64,000 nt of DNA. Origin: Peribacillus cavernae (lineage in GTDB: Bacteria > Bacillota > Bacilli > Bacillales > DSM-1321). Positions 1 to 8,006 of this stretch are shown here, piece by piece. Position numbers and translations under genes: made by a program. The stretch lies in NCBI RefSeq assembly GCF_003989135.1, contig NZ_RYZZ01000016.1:47396-111395 (forward strand), given 5' to 3'. Below the pieces are notes generated by a model. The model saw nothing but the letters and a program-made list of their open reading frames with translations, was not told the origin of the DNA and did not search any database. Each line of letters opens with the position of its first letter. Position 1 is the stretch's first letter.

Positions 1-253
1 GCCAATCTCTGGCGTCCCCTTTTTGCAGCTTTTCTTCTACATGTTTCTTTTTCGACGCCTTAAATTTGGACCAGAAGCTTGAACTTGCAAAAAAGACCCC
101 TAACAGCAATAGGCCAGCGAGTTCAAAGCCAAGCAACACCGAAACGCCGACAAGAACGGTTGCAGCGGCACCTGATTTAGAAAGTGACTTTACAAGGTAA
201 CCAACTATTGCAGTGATCAGGATAAAACCGAGATAAAGATAATTACCCAACAT
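1..253 (-). CDS. DUF92 family membrane protein, C-terminal part outside window
   Basis: The reading frame starts at an ATG at 253 and runs off the left edge, so only the first 84 residues are visible. It opens with a hydrophobic segment (about residues 4-20), then SLSKSGAAAT and a second hydrophobic stretch (about 33-56), then a lysine-rich loop ending GDARDW. This order (membrane helix, S-K-SG-A motif, glycine/leucine-rich helix, K-rich loop, G-x-RD) matches my memory of DUF92 membrane proteins. The start overlaps the end of the folate cyclo-ligase gene by 11 bases, so the two are probably co-transcribed. Function of the family is not established here. Confidence 0.72.
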   Translation of the reverse strand, partial: MLGNYLYLGFILITAIVGYLVKSLSKSGAAATVLVGVSVLLGFELAGLLLLGVFFASSSFWSKFKASKKKHVEEKLQKGDARDW

Positions 254-818
254 TACAGGCATATACCTTTTCAGGAGTGATAAGCTTTGATACGGGTATA
301 TCATGTGTTTCAACCGGCAATGTTGGCATTAGCTGTACATCGAATGCGAGAGAAAGGACAGGTCCTGTATAAGAAGGAAGAAAGCGATCATAATAGCCGC
401 CTCCAAAGCCGAGACGATAACCGGACCTGGTAAAACCAAGACCCGGTACGACCAGTAAATCTATTTCATCTTTGGATACCTTTTCCGTTATAGACGGGAT
501 CGGTTCCCAAAGGCCAAAATAAACCTTTTCAAGCTGATCAAAAGAGACGATTTTCCTGAATTGGATGGATTTATTCCCCGGAAGGCATTTTGGTACCGCT
601 ATTTCCTTCCCCTGCTCCCATGCCTGCTTTATGATGTCCCTTGTATCCACTTCAGGGTGATTGGAGATCGTGATCCCAATCACCCTTGCTTTCTCCCACT
701 CTTCAAGTGAATACAGCCGAAGTGCGATTTTCTCGGAAAGGCTGCGGTAATCCGATTCAGTAAGCTTCTGCAAGGCCGCTTTCAGCTGCTTGCGAAGGTT
801 TTTTTTTGCTTCCGTCAT
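243..818 (-). CDS. yqgN: 5-formyltetrahydrofolate cyclo-ligase
   Basis: A 191-residue protein of normal family length. The enzyme uses ATP to convert 5-formyltetrahydrofolate to 5,10-methenyltetrahydrofolate in the cytoplasm, returning a folate storage form to one-carbon metabolism. The diagnostic C-terminal motif GFGGGYYDRFL, preceded by VVPGLGFTRSGYRLG, is present at about residues 125-147. The basic N-terminus (KKNLRKQLK) is typical of the family. It lies downstream of rpmG after that gene's terminator, and its last codons overlap the start of the DUF92 gene. Confidence 0.93.
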   Translation of the reverse strand: MTEAKKNLRKQLKAALQKLTESDYRSLSEKIALRLYSLEEWEKARVIGITISNHPEVDTRDIIKQAWEQGKEIAVPKCLPGNKSIQFRKIVSFDQLEKVYFGLWEPIPSITEKVSKDEIDLLVVPGLGFTRSGYRLGFGGGYYDRFLPSYTGPVLSLAFDVQLMPTLPVETHDIPVSKLITPEKVYACNVG

Positions 819-877
819 TGCATTAAAGCCTCCCTGATAAATGTTGTAATATGTATAATAGTCAGCAGCCCTGAATA

Positions 878-907
878 TAAAAAAACAACAGGAAAGGATT
901 CCTGTTG
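878..907 (-). terminator. Rho-independent terminator of rpmG
   Basis: A 9-bp perfect stem (CAACAGGAA / TTCCTGTTG, 886-894 with 899-907) with a 4-base loop is followed, on the minus strand, by a run of T. It lies immediately after the rpmG stop codon. Confidence 0.85.
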
Positions 908-908
908 C

Positions 909-1058
909 TTACTTTGTTTCACGGTGAGCTGTACTGCGGTTTTCTCTTGGGCAGAACTTTTTAAGCTCAAGACGATCTGGATTGTTACGTTTATTTTTTT
1001 TAGAAATATAGTTACGGTCTCCACATTCCGTGCAAGCCAACGTAATATTCACGCGCAT
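909..1058 (-). CDS. rpmG: 50S ribosomal protein L33
   Basis: A 49-residue basic protein beginning [17 protein letters not shown] and ending in TAHRETK, the normal length and ends of bacterial L33. A ribosome binding site GGAGGG precedes the ATG. It has the first CxxC pair (C9, C12) but only one cysteine in the second position (FCPREN), so the four-cysteine zinc ribbon is incomplete. This is a C-minus-like form. Bacilli often carry several L33 paralogues that differ in zinc binding, and this one need not respond to zinc. It is followed by its own terminator. Confidence 0.95.
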   Translation of the reverse strand: MRVNITLACTECGDRNYISKKNKRNNPDRLELKKFCPRENRSTAHRETK

Positions 1059-1175
1059 GTGTATTTCCCTCCAAACATTAATGACTTGTTCACATAGGAC
1101 TTTTCTATAATAGCATTATTCACTATGAAATGCTAGCCTGTTTTTTGGGGAAAACAACGAATTTTGCGCATGTTG

Positions 1176-1781
1176 TCATATGTTCAAGTTTGGGCCTGCA
1201 GCAAGCAAGCTGTCATTAATGAATTTTGCTTCTTCCTGCGTCGCCGAAGATATCACCCAGGCGATGGCTTCGGCGGAATCCTGCGGCAGAATAGCGGTTT
1301 CAAAGGAAAACATACTGCTTACCTCACCCTTTGCAAGCGGGGAAAAGGCGAGAATGCCTTCTTTAAGGGATTTAAAACAGCCATTTTGGTAAAGATGCTT
1401 TTTTCCCTGGATACAATATTGAGAAATACCTTTCCCATTCATGAGGCCGCCGATTAACGCAACCGAGGTTTGTCCAATATGCATAATTGCTTTCTCACCC
1501 GGACTGTAAAATGCCACAGTCTGGCGTTCTAATAAATTTTCGTAATGAAACATAATTTTCGGGATCAGCTTTTCTTTTGAAGAATTTTTTATTGTGAACT
1601 TAAAAAAGGTAACCTGCCTCTTTGTAAAGGACTGAATCAAGGTTCTGACTTCACCGTTTGCATAACTTGCCGATTCATCCGTTACCCAGTCAAAGGTCCC
1701 ATCCAGCCAGATTCCCGCCTTTAGGCTTTTCCGGGAAGTTTCTTGTTTCAATTTCGGTTGATATGCTGACAGACTGATCAT
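1176..1781 (-). CDS. Conserved hypothetical protein, function unknown
   Basis: A 201-residue protein starting at an ATG preceded by a GGGGGA ribosome binding site. No signal peptide or membrane helix is evident. The sequence is rich in alternating hydrophobic and polar stretches (for example RQVTFFKFTIKNSS and FSFETAIL), suggesting a mostly beta structure. The tail AIAWVISSATQEEAKFIND looks helical. I do not recognise the family. It stands between rpmG and a divergent pair and has its own upstream region. Codon use and ribosome binding site look native, so I consider it a real gene without assigning a role. Confidence 0.75.
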   Translation of the reverse strand: MISLSAYQPKLKQETSRKSLKAGIWLDGTFDWVTDESASYANGEVRTLIQSFTKRQVTFFKFTIKNSSKEKLIPKIMFHYENLLERQTVAFYSPGEKAIMHIGQTSVALIGGLMNGKGISQYCIQGKKHLYQNGCFKSLKEGILAFSPLAKGEVSSMFSFETAILPQDSAEAIAWVISSATQEEAKFINDSLLAAGPNLNI

Positions 1782-2196
1782 GCTTGCTTTTCCCCCTTCA
1801 GAATAATGTAGTAAGAGAAACCTTAGCAGTTAACTGTGGATTTTCATTCCCGTTGCATTTGTTTTTACTAATTCAATATAGCGCCTACATATAGAAAAAT
1901 TTTCAATGTTTTCAAAAAATTCTATACCTTTATCGTAGCACTGAACCAGTAGAGGTACAATGAACGCATTTTGTCGAGTTTTACCCCCCTTTATTTTACA
2001 GGAACAAAACCAGTAAAAAATTTTTTATATAAGCCATAAATCAAATAAAGCGAACCTGTTTCGACAAACTTGCAGCTATTTATCTGACAAAAAATTCTCT
2101 ACTTTTAAAATTATCCGATGGAAAATAGCCACAGAAACTTCAAAATTGTGTATCATTGATTTTGTGCTTGAGAATTTAAGCTTCAGAGGTGGAAAC
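1782..2196. other. Divergent intergenic region with two possible Spo0A boxes
   Basis: About 415 bases separate the unknown minus-strand gene from the plus-strand pair. Two sites resemble the Spo0A core TGTCGAA: TGTCGAG at 1972-1978 and the inverse TTCGACA at 2059-2065. No clear SigA promoter was found. A 7-mer match alone is weak, because about eight matches to the exact core are expected by chance in a window this size. Confidence 0.25.
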
Positions 2197-2592
2197 ATGG
2201 ATATAGTCTTCATATCTTTATTAACAGTGGCAATTTTGCTGCTTATTTTTTCTTTCTTTAAGAAAGACAATGTAAAAAAGCTTGAGGAAGAATTAGAAGA
2301 ACTCACGCTTAGCCATATGCAAGACATCTACCAATTAAAAAGAAAAGTCAAAGTTCTTGAAGAAGAGTTATTAATCGGGGAAAGTTCCGGACAAACCCTA
2401 GTACCTCCCCAGTCTGTAAGGTCAGTCGTTAAAAATCAGCCACAAATAAATGAAATACTTAAAGTTCAAGTATTATCATTATATCAGCAAGGCCTTTCCT
2501 TAGAACAGATCGCGAAGCAATCTACATTAGCAGTGGAAACCGTACGAAACATCATTGAGAAAAGTAGATCGATAGGACTGCACAATGAATAA
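2197..2592 (+). CDS. Membrane-anchored coiled-coil protein with C-terminal HTH
   Basis: A 131-residue protein. The ATG at 2197 was chosen because AGAGGTGG sits eight bases upstream. Residues 2-20 form one membrane helix, followed by FFKK and a charged coiled coil (about 25-60). The C-terminal 40 residues (LSLYQQGLSLEQIAKQST..VETVRNIIEKS) read as a helix-turn-helix of the sigma region 4 type. A membrane-tethered DNA-binding-like domain suggests a regulator or anchor. Its last 8 bases overlap the next gene, so the pair is an operon. I do not know a characterised homologue; its position suggests YqzC, which I cannot confirm. Confidence 0.72.
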   Translation: MDIVFISLLTVAILLLIFSFFKKDNVKKLEEELEELTLSHMQDIYQLKRKVKVLEEELLIGESSGQTLVPPQSVRSVVKNQPQINEILKVQVLSLYQQGLSLEQIAKQSTLAVETVRNIIEKSRSIGLHNE

Positions 2593-3106
2593 AGGAACAA
2601 TCCAGGCATTTGCTGCAGGAATCATTCTCTCGACAGGGGTGATTGCAGGATATGGACACTGGTTCCAACCAAACGATGATCAAGCCATTAGCCTGCAGGA
2701 AGCAAAAAGGCTGCTGAAGCAAGAGGGATATGAGGTTACTCCCTCTTTAAAAGAAGAAGAGACTCGAGAAACAGCTAAGAGTAAAGAGCCAGAATCAACG
2801 GAAAAACAGCTGGCTGAAAAGAGTCGCAAACCTATTCCAAAGCAGGATATCGGAGAAAAGGAAGGTAATCACGCTTCACAAACTAAGAAAAGTGAAGCAA
2901 CAGCCGCCTATACGCTGTCGATTCGATCAGGAATGACAACCGGTGATATTGCCGTACTACTGGCTAATGAAGGAATTTTAAAGGACGCTTCCGCTTTTGA
3001 GCATTATCTGGAACAAAATGAACTGAGCAAGCGTATTCAAATCGGTGAATACGTCCTCACAGACAATATGACAATCCAACAGGCTGCAAAAACTATCACG
3101 AAATAG
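2585..3106 (+). CDS. YceG/MltG-like small membrane protein
   Basis: A 173-residue protein with an N-terminal signal anchor (about residues 7-25), a long charged low-complexity linker rich in K and E (about 45-110), and a C-terminal domain of about 60 residues. That domain (SIRSGMTTGDIAVLLANEG ... GEYVLTDNMTIQQAAKTI) resembles the LysM-like N-terminal part of endolytic transglycosylase MltG/YceG, but the catalytic domain is absent. It is probably extracytoplasmic. It overlaps the upstream HTH gene by 8 bases and converges on phoU. The B. subtilis counterpart would be YqzD by position, which I cannot confirm. Confidence 0.7.
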   Translation: MNKGTIQAFAAGIILSTGVIAGYGHWFQPNDDQAISLQEAKRLLKQEGYEVTPSLKEEETRETAKSKEPESTEKQLAEKSRKPIPKQDIGEKEGNHASQTKKSEATAAYTLSIRSGMTTGDIAVLLANEGILKDASAFEHYLEQNELSKRIQIGEYVLTDNMTIQQAAKTITK

Positions 3107-3110
3107 AAAC

Positions 3111-3140
3111 AGCCATGGCTGTTTTGGCCATGGCTTTCTA
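3111..3140. terminator. Bidirectional terminator hairpin between convergent genes
   Basis: A 9-bp perfect stem (AGCCATGGC / GCCATGGCT, 3111-3119 with 3127-3135) lies between the stop codons of the YceG-like gene and phoU. The T-runs are short on both sides, so termination may be moderate. Confidence 0.6.
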
Positions 3141-3144
3141 CTTA

Positions 3145-3795
3145 TTAGTCGTTCAAATCAAAATGTCGTCCTTTGACGAGATAATAGATACTTTCCGCGA
3201 TATTGGTCGTATGGTCAGCGGTCCGTTCAAGAAATCTGGCAATAAAGGTCAGTTGTGTGACCTGCTGCAAGTTTTCATGGGATTGCGTGAGCAGGCTTTT
3301 GAGGTTTTCCCCGTATAAGCGGTCAACCTCATCATCCATGTCCGCTATTTTTCTTGCCATCGCTATATCCTCATCTTCAAATGCCTGTATCGAGAGCTGG
3401 ATCATTTCGATTGTAACATCCTTCATATCCCTTAAATGAGAGAGCGAGTTAATAAATGGCTGTTGGCCGATCCTGATCGTGGACTTAGCAATATTGACGC
3501 CAAAGTCAGCCATTCGCTCAATATCCGAGGCAATTTTGATCGCAGCAATGATTCTCCGCAGATCAATCGCCACTGGCTGTTGTTTGGCGATAAGCAAGAT
3601 GGCATAGTCATTAATTTCTTCTTCAAGCAAGTCAGCTTTTGTATCGTCTTCAATTATTTCCAGGGCCATATCGAGATCCTGGTTCTCAAGTGCAGTAAAT
3701 GACTTGGAAATCGACTCGGAAGCGAGATTTGCAAGTTCAATAATTTTCACCTTTAAGTGCGCCAACTCCTGTTCAAACTTTTCACGAACTGCCAT
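3145..3795 (-). CDS. phoU: Phosphate signalling protein PhoU
   Basis: A 216-residue cytoplasmic three-helix-bundle repeat protein that moderates Pst transport and Pho signalling. Two PhoU repeats carry the metal-binding type motifs ERMADFGVNIA and ERTADHTTNIA. I chose the ATG at 3795 (MAVREKFEQEL), the usual PhoU start, with AGGGG upstream; the frame extends further into pstB but those residues do not match the family. It follows pstB by 25 bases and closes the pst operon. Confidence 0.94.
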   Translation of the reverse strand: MAVREKFEQELAHLKVKIIELANLASESISKSFTALENQDLDMALEIIEDDTKADLLEEEINDYAILLIAKQQPVAIDLRRIIAAIKIASDIERMADFGVNIAKSTIRIGQQPFINSLSHLRDMKDVTIEMIQLSIQAFEDEDIAMARKIADMDDEVDRLYGENLKSLLTQSHENLQQVTQLTFIARFLERTADHTTNIAESIYYLVKGRHFDLND

Positions 3796-3820
3796 TCGTC
3801 GATTCAACCCCTGTCTTTTA

Positions 3821-4651
3821 TTATCCAAATCGTCCAGTAATGTAGTCCTCAGTCCTTTTATCCGTCGGATTTGAAAAGATCGTATTTGTATCTTTGTACT
3901 CAATGACTTCCCCGTTCAGGAAGAATGCAGTTTTGTCAGAAATCCGGGCCGCCTGCTGCATATTATGGGTAACGATGATAATGCTGAATTCCTTCTTCAG
4001 CTCTTGGACAAGCTCCTCGACCTTTAACGTTGAAATAGGGTCAAGTGCAGAAGTTGGTTCATCCATCAGGATGACATCCGGTTCTATTGCAAGACATCTG
4101 GCAATGCACAAACGCTGCTGCTGTCCGCCTGAGAGCCCGTAAGCATTCTGGTTTAGGCGGTCCTTCACTTCATCCCAAATAGCTGCGCCGCGAAGGCTTT
4201 TCTCCACGATTTCATCAAGGAGTTTTTTGTTTTTTATCCCATGAATTTTCGGTCCATATGCTACATTTTCAAAAATCGACTTTGGAAAGGGATTTGGCTT
4301 TTGGAAAACCATCCCCACGCGCGTCCGTAAATCTTCTGCTTTATAAGATTTATCGAGAATGTTGCGCCCGCGATATCTGATTTCTCCGGAGGTTTTTACA
4401 CCTGGGACAAGTTCGATCATCCTGTTCAATGTTTTAATATAGGTTGATTTTCCGCATCCGGATGGCCCGATAATCGCAGTCACTTCATTTTCGGTGATAT
4501 CCAAATTAATATTTATTAAAGCATGATTCTCTCCATACCACAAGTTCAGATCGGAAGTCTCATATACATGTTCTTTTTGTTCAGCAATTGGTTTATTCAT
4601 CAGCTTACTATCCTTTTTAATTTTCTCAGTGATTGATTGTATGGCAGTCAT
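3821..4651 (-). CDS. pstB: Phosphate ABC transporter ATP-binding protein
   Basis: A 276-residue ABC ATPase that powers phosphate import through PstCA. Walker [10 protein letters not shown], signature LSGGQQQR, Walker [13 protein letters not shown] and the switch histidine (VTHNM) are intact. The sequence [18 protein letters not shown] after the Q-loop is diagnostic of PstB. The first 25 residues are a less conserved extension, but AAGGAGG supports the ATG at 4651. Only one PstB is present, whereas B. subtilis has two. A decayed repeat lies between it and pstA. Confidence 0.96.
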   Translation of the reverse strand: MTAIQSITEKIKKDSKLMNKPIAEQKEHVYETSDLNLWYGENHALININLDITENEVTAIIGPSGCGKSTYIKTLNRMIELVPGVKTSGEIRYRGRNILDKSYKAEDLRTRVGMVFQKPNPFPKSIFENVAYGPKIHGIKNKKLLDEIVEKSLRGAAIWDEVKDRLNQNAYGLSGGQQQRLCIARCLAIEPDVILMDEPTSALDPISTLKVEELVQELKKEFSIIIVTHNMQQAARISDKTAFFLNGEVIEYKDTNTIFSNPTDKRTEDYITGRFG

Positions 4652-4676
4652 CTTGAAATTCCTCCTTCATCCTCTT

Positions 4677-4789
4677 AGAAAAGCGAAAGCGCCTTGTAAA
4701 AAGGAACGTCTACTAAAACCTGCGGCATCCTTTACATCGGTGCTAGGCACGTTTCTAAGTTCAAAAGTTATACTTGCTCTTCTTTTAAA
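4677..4789 (+). repeat. Decayed copy of the modular hairpin repeat
   Basis: It begins GAAAAGCGAAAGCGCC, then has GGAACGTCTAC, a remnant of GTGCTAGGC and the tail AAGTTCAAAAGTTATAC, all in the order of the long repeats elsewhere. The central nested stems are lost. It lies between pstA and pstB within the operon. Confidence 0.7.
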
Positions 4790-4835
4790 AAGTCCGCATT
4801 GTTGGCCGGCCCCATCATTTAACCCCTGTTCAAAC

Positions 4836-5714
4836 TCAATATCTTTTTTGAAATTTATTTCGAATTAACACCGCGATAGAATTCATAAAAATCAGCAGCA
4901 CAAGCAGCACAATAATCCCTGCCGCCGCTACACTTTGAAATTCTTCCTGCGGCCTGGAAGTCCAGTTATAAATCTGCATCGGCAGAACGGAAAACGTATC
5001 GAATACCGTTCTCGGCAGAAAAGCGATAAACACCGGGATCCCTACTACAATAAGCGGCGCTGTTTCACCAATGGCACGTGATAATGCCAGTATTCCCCCT
5101 GTCAGGATTCCAGGAATGGCAGCCGGAAGAACCACTTTAATAATCGTCTGCCACTTTGTCGCCCCCATTCCATATGAAGCCTCGCGCAATTCCTTTGGTA
5201 CCGCGCGAACCGCTTCCTGGGACGCGACAATGATTACCGGCAGGACGAGTAAACTCATCGTCAGGCCTGCTGCCAGAACAGAGCTTCCCAGAGCAAGGGC
5301 CCTGACAAAAATCGTTAATCCAAGCAATCCAAATACAATGGAAGGTACCCCTGCCAGGTTTGAAATATTGACCTGGATGAAGTTTGTAAAACGGTTTTTA
5401 ACTGCGTACTCTTCCATGTAGATCGCAGTGCCAACCCCCAATAATAATGAAATCGGTGCGACTGTAGCCATCAGCCAGATTGATCCAATCAGGGCAGCTT
5501 TCACACCGGCTTCTTCCGGCCTTCTTGATGCGAAGTTTTGTAAAAAGTCAATATTCAAATAACCAATTCCTTGAGTGAATATCCGATAAAGCAATATGGC
5601 CAGCACAAACAATCCGAACAGAGTTGCCAGGAAGAATAGTCCTTTAAAGATGGTATTGATTAATATGCGTACAGGCATCCTTCTTCCAACGGATTCTTTA
5701 TTTATCAGTTTCAT
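4836..5714 (-). CDS. pstA: Phosphate ABC transporter permease PstA
   Basis: A 292-residue inner-membrane permease with about six hydrophobic helices. It forms the phosphate channel with PstC. The EAA loop seen as EASYGMGATKWQTIIKVVLPAAIPGILTG contacts PstB; I cite only the core YGMGATKWQTI. The motif RAIGETAPL near residue 215 is typical of PstA. Its start codon overlaps the pstC stop (TGATG), and AGGGAGG precedes it. The long hydrophilic loop after helix 1 (FASRRPEEAGVK) is also as expected. Confidence 0.95.
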   Translation of the reverse strand: MKLINKESVGRRMPVRILINTIFKGLFFLATLFGLFVLAILLYRIFTQGIGYLNIDFLQNFASRRPEEAGVKAALIGSIWLMATVAPISLLLGVGTAIYMEEYAVKNRFTNFIQVNISNLAGVPSIVFGLLGLTIFVRALALGSSVLAAGLTMSLLVLPVIIVASQEAVRAVPKELREASYGMGATKWQTIIKVVLPAAIPGILTGGILALSRAIGETAPLIVVGIPVFIAFLPRTVFDTFSVLPMQIYNWTSRPQEEFQSVAAAGIIVLLVLLIFMNSIAVLIRNKFQKRY

Positions 5715-6661
5715 CAGTATTCCTCCCTAAACTTACGAGAGATAAATTGTGCAAATAGATTCATTGCCAGGGTAAATAGGAACAGCATCATTCCAACAGC
5801 ATAGATACTGTAATAAATCGTAGTGCCATATCCGGCGTCACCCGTGCTGACCTGTACGATATAGGCTGTCATTGTTTGGATCGATGAAGTTACGTCCGTG
5901 CTGAGATTTGGTGTAGAACCACCGGCAACGGATACAATCATTGTTTCACCAATCGCCCTGGATAATGCCAGCACAATCGATGCCATAATCCCAGAAATTG
6001 CAGCAGGCAGGATGACTTTTATAGCCGTTTCCAATTTGGTTGCCCCCAGTGCAAAAGCACCCTCCTTAATCGAATTCGGTACAGAGGACATGGCATCCTC
6101 TGATAAAGAAGCAATCATTGGCGTAATCATAATTCCAACTACGATTCCAGGACTCAGCGCATTAAAGATTTCAAGCGAAGGAATGAAACTTCTTAAGATA
6201 GGCGTAACAAATGTCAATGCAAAGAAACCATAAACAATTGTCGGGATTCCAGCCAATACTTCTAAAATCGGTTTGATGATCCTTCTGGTTTTTTCTGATG
6301 CATATTCACTCAAATAAATGGCAGTTGCAAGTCCGATAGGAACGGCGACCAGCGCGGCAATTCCTGTCACTTTAAGCGTACCGGATATTAACGGCATAAT
6401 GCCGTATGAAGCAGAAGTTTCAGAGAACGGATACCATTTTTGTGCTGTAAAAAATTCTTTTAGTGAAACTCTGTCAAAAAAAGTAAACGTCTCGAAAATT
6501 AATGTAAATACAATTCCAAGTGTAGTTAAAACCGAGATTATCGCGGTCAATAGCAGCAGTCCAGGAATGATTTTCTCAACATTCAGTCGATTGCTCTTTT
6601 TGCTTTTCTTATCCATTATCATTTGTTGAACAGAATACTTTTCTGTGTTGCCAAGTGCCAA
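5714..6661 (-). CDS. pstC: Phosphate ABC transporter permease PstC
   Basis: A permease of about 315 residues with six membrane helices and the EAA-type loop FALGATKLETAIKV, followed by RAIGETMIV, both typical of PstC. I place the start at TTG 6661, because GGAAAGGGG lies eight bases upstream; ATG codons at 6622 and 6616 lack a good site. A frame-open ATG at 6727 sits inside the pstS-pstC hairpin and is unlikely to be used. It is translationally joined to pstA. Confidence 0.9.
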   Translation of the reverse strand: MALGNTEKYSVQQMIMDKKSKKSNRLNVEKIIPGLLLLTAIISVLTTLGIVFTLIFETFTFFDRVSLKEFFTAQKWYPFSETSASYGIMPLISGTLKVTGIAALVAVPIGLATAIYLSEYASEKTRRIIKPILEVLAGIPTIVYGFFALTFVTPILRSFIPSLEIFNALSPGIVVGIMITPMIASLSEDAMSSVPNSIKEGAFALGATKLETAIKVILPAAISGIMASIVLALSRAIGETMIVSVAGGSTPNLSTDVTSSIQTMTAYIVQVSTGDAGYGTTIYYSIYAVGMMLFLFTLAMNLFAQFISRKFREEY

Positions 6662-6687
6662 AACGAAAACCCCTTTCCATCCAAGGC

Positions 6688-6727
6688 ATGGCTGAAAGAG
6701 AAGCGAATCCGCTTCTCTTTCAGCCAT
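6688..6727 (-). promoter_or_regulatory. Perfect 18-bp hairpin between pstS and pstC
   Basis: The arms 6688-6705 and 6710-6727 are perfectly complementary with a 4-base loop (AATC). No T-run follows on the minus strand. This fits an mRNA-stabilising or partial-termination hairpin at the 3' end of pstS, allowing more binding protein than permease to be made, rather than a simple terminator. Confidence 0.75.
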
Positions 6728-6744
6728 ATTTTCTGAGCGAACCC

Positions 6745-7713
6745 CTATTTTGTTAATTCAGCCAGTTGATCCTGACCTTTTTTGTATTCTTCTTCAGGAA
6801 GCTTTACATAACCGACTTCTTCGGATAATTCCGCTGCATTCTCCAGTACGAATTCAGTGTAATCGGCAACCTGCTCTTTTTCTTCAATTGCTTTATTAGC
6901 TACATACGTAAACAGTGGACGGGATAAAGGCGCATATTCTCCGCTTTCGATCGTCTCTTTGGTTGGTTCCACCGGCCCGTTTCCATTGTCGATTTTTACA
7001 ACCTTTAATTTATCTTTGTTTTCTTCATAATAAGCATATCCAAAGAAACCGATGGCGTTTTTGTCACCACTCACACCTTGTACCAGCACGTTATCATCTT
7101 CAGAAAGAGTCGCGTTAGATACAAGCGGCTTTTCTTCAAGGATTACTTCGTTAAAGTAATCATATGTTCCTGAATCAGTTCCAGGAGAGTAAAATTTAAT
7201 TTCTTCTTTTGGCCATTCAGGACGGATATCTGACCATTTTTTTGCTTTGCCTGTATCGACCCATAATTTTCTCAAATCTTCAACAGTCAAGGAATCAATG
7301 AATTCATTATCTTTATTGACTACAACTGTTAAACCATCGAATGCCACTTTGAATTCTGTATAGTCAATTCCTTTTTCCTCTAGCTTAGCTTTTTCTTCAT
7401 CTTTGATAGGACGTGAAGCATTACTCATATCAGTTTCACCGGCAATTAGTTTCTCAAAGCCGCCGCCAGTTCCTGCGAAACCAACTGAAACTTTCACTTC
7501 CGGCTGCTCAGCCATATATTCTTCAGCAACTGCTTCCATAATTGGATATACTGTAGAAGATCCGTCGATTAAAACATCACCTTTAAGTTGCTTGTCCGAT
7601 GCTGCAGATCCATTGCCATCGCCATTGCCTGCATCACCTGAACCGCAAGCAGCAGTTACAGCAATTACCCCGCTCATCATAGCTGTCAATGCCATAAACT
7701 TAAAACTTTTCAT
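6745..7713 (-). CDS. pstS: Phosphate-binding lipoprotein PstS
   Basis: A 322-residue lipoprotein with a signal peptide and lipobox VTAAC, lipidated at C23. It binds phosphate outside the membrane and delivers it to PstCA. Phosphate-site motifs GSSTVYP, AGTGGGFEKL and GTDSGTYDYF are present. A glycine/asparagine-rich linker (GSGDAGNGDGNGS) follows the lipid cysteine. GGAGG precedes the ATG. It is the first gene of the pst operon and lies behind a PhoP box, so it should be induced by phosphate starvation. Confidence 0.97.
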   Translation of the reverse strand: MKSFKFMALTAMMSGVIAVTAACGSGDAGNGDGNGSAASDKQLKGDVLIDGSSTVYPIMEAVAEEYMAEQPEVKVSVGFAGTGGGFEKLIAGETDMSNASRPIKDEEKAKLEEKGIDYTEFKVAFDGLTVVVNKDNEFIDSLTVEDLRKLWVDTGKAKKWSDIRPEWPKEEIKFYSPGTDSGTYDYFNEVILEEKPLVSNATLSEDDNVLVQGVSGDKNAIGFFGYAYYEENKDKLKVVKIDNGNGPVEPTKETIESGEYAPLSRPLFTYVANKAIEEKEQVADYTEFVLENAAELSEEVGYVKLPEEEYKKGQDQLAELTK

Positions 7714-7759
7714 TCCCGAATTCCTCCTACGAGATTTAGTTGTTTTGTCCTACATACCA

Positions 7760-7813
7760 AGAATAAAGCTTTACTATTAACCGGGTTTTAACGGTTTGTA
7801 AATATTACGTAAA
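7760..7813 (-). promoter_or_regulatory. PhoP box and -10 element of the pst operon
   Basis: On the minus strand four hexamers TTTACG, TTTACA, TTAAAA and TTAATA lie exactly 11 bases apart (7808-7813, 7797-7802, 7786-7791, 7775-7780). These fit the B. subtilis PhoP consensus of TT(A/T/C)A(C/T)A repeats one helical turn apart. A -10 like TATTCT is at 7760-7765, nine bases downstream. One more TTTACA is at 7828-7833 but out of phase. Confidence 0.85.
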
Positions 7814-7835
7814 TAACGTTTAGAAAATGTAAACT

Positions 7836-7852
7836 GGAAAAGCGGAAGCGCT
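7836..7852 (+). repeat. Tip-only fragment of the modular hairpin repeat
   Basis: The stretch GGAAAAGCGGAAGCGC matches the conserved left end of the long repeats, with nothing recognisable after it. It lies just upstream of the PhoP box. Confidence 0.5.
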
Positions 7853-7889
7853 AATGTTCTTTTTTAAAATAGGAAAGGGATTAACTCCT

Positions 7890-7940
7890 GGTAATATTAA
7901 TAAAACGCCTCTAAAATATAGAGGCGTTTTTAATATTACC
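7890..7940. terminator. Strong terminator after the penicillin-binding protein gene
   Basis: An 11-bp core stem (AAAACGCCTCT 7902-7912 with AGAGGCGTTTT 7920-7930) is extended by complementary GGTAATATTAA / TTAATATTACC arms. Poly-A and poly-T flank the core, so it can work on either strand. Confidence 0.85.
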
Positions 7941-8006
7941 ATATCGGATACTTATTATTTAGCCATTCTGGCTTTCTCTTACTTCAGATTGTTCCTTCTG
8001 TACTTC

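Noticed and set aside
6662..6727. ATG at 6727 as the pstC start
   Set aside because: It lies in the perfect stem of the pstS-pstC hairpin and has no ribosome binding site; the TTG at 6661 has GGAAAGGGG.
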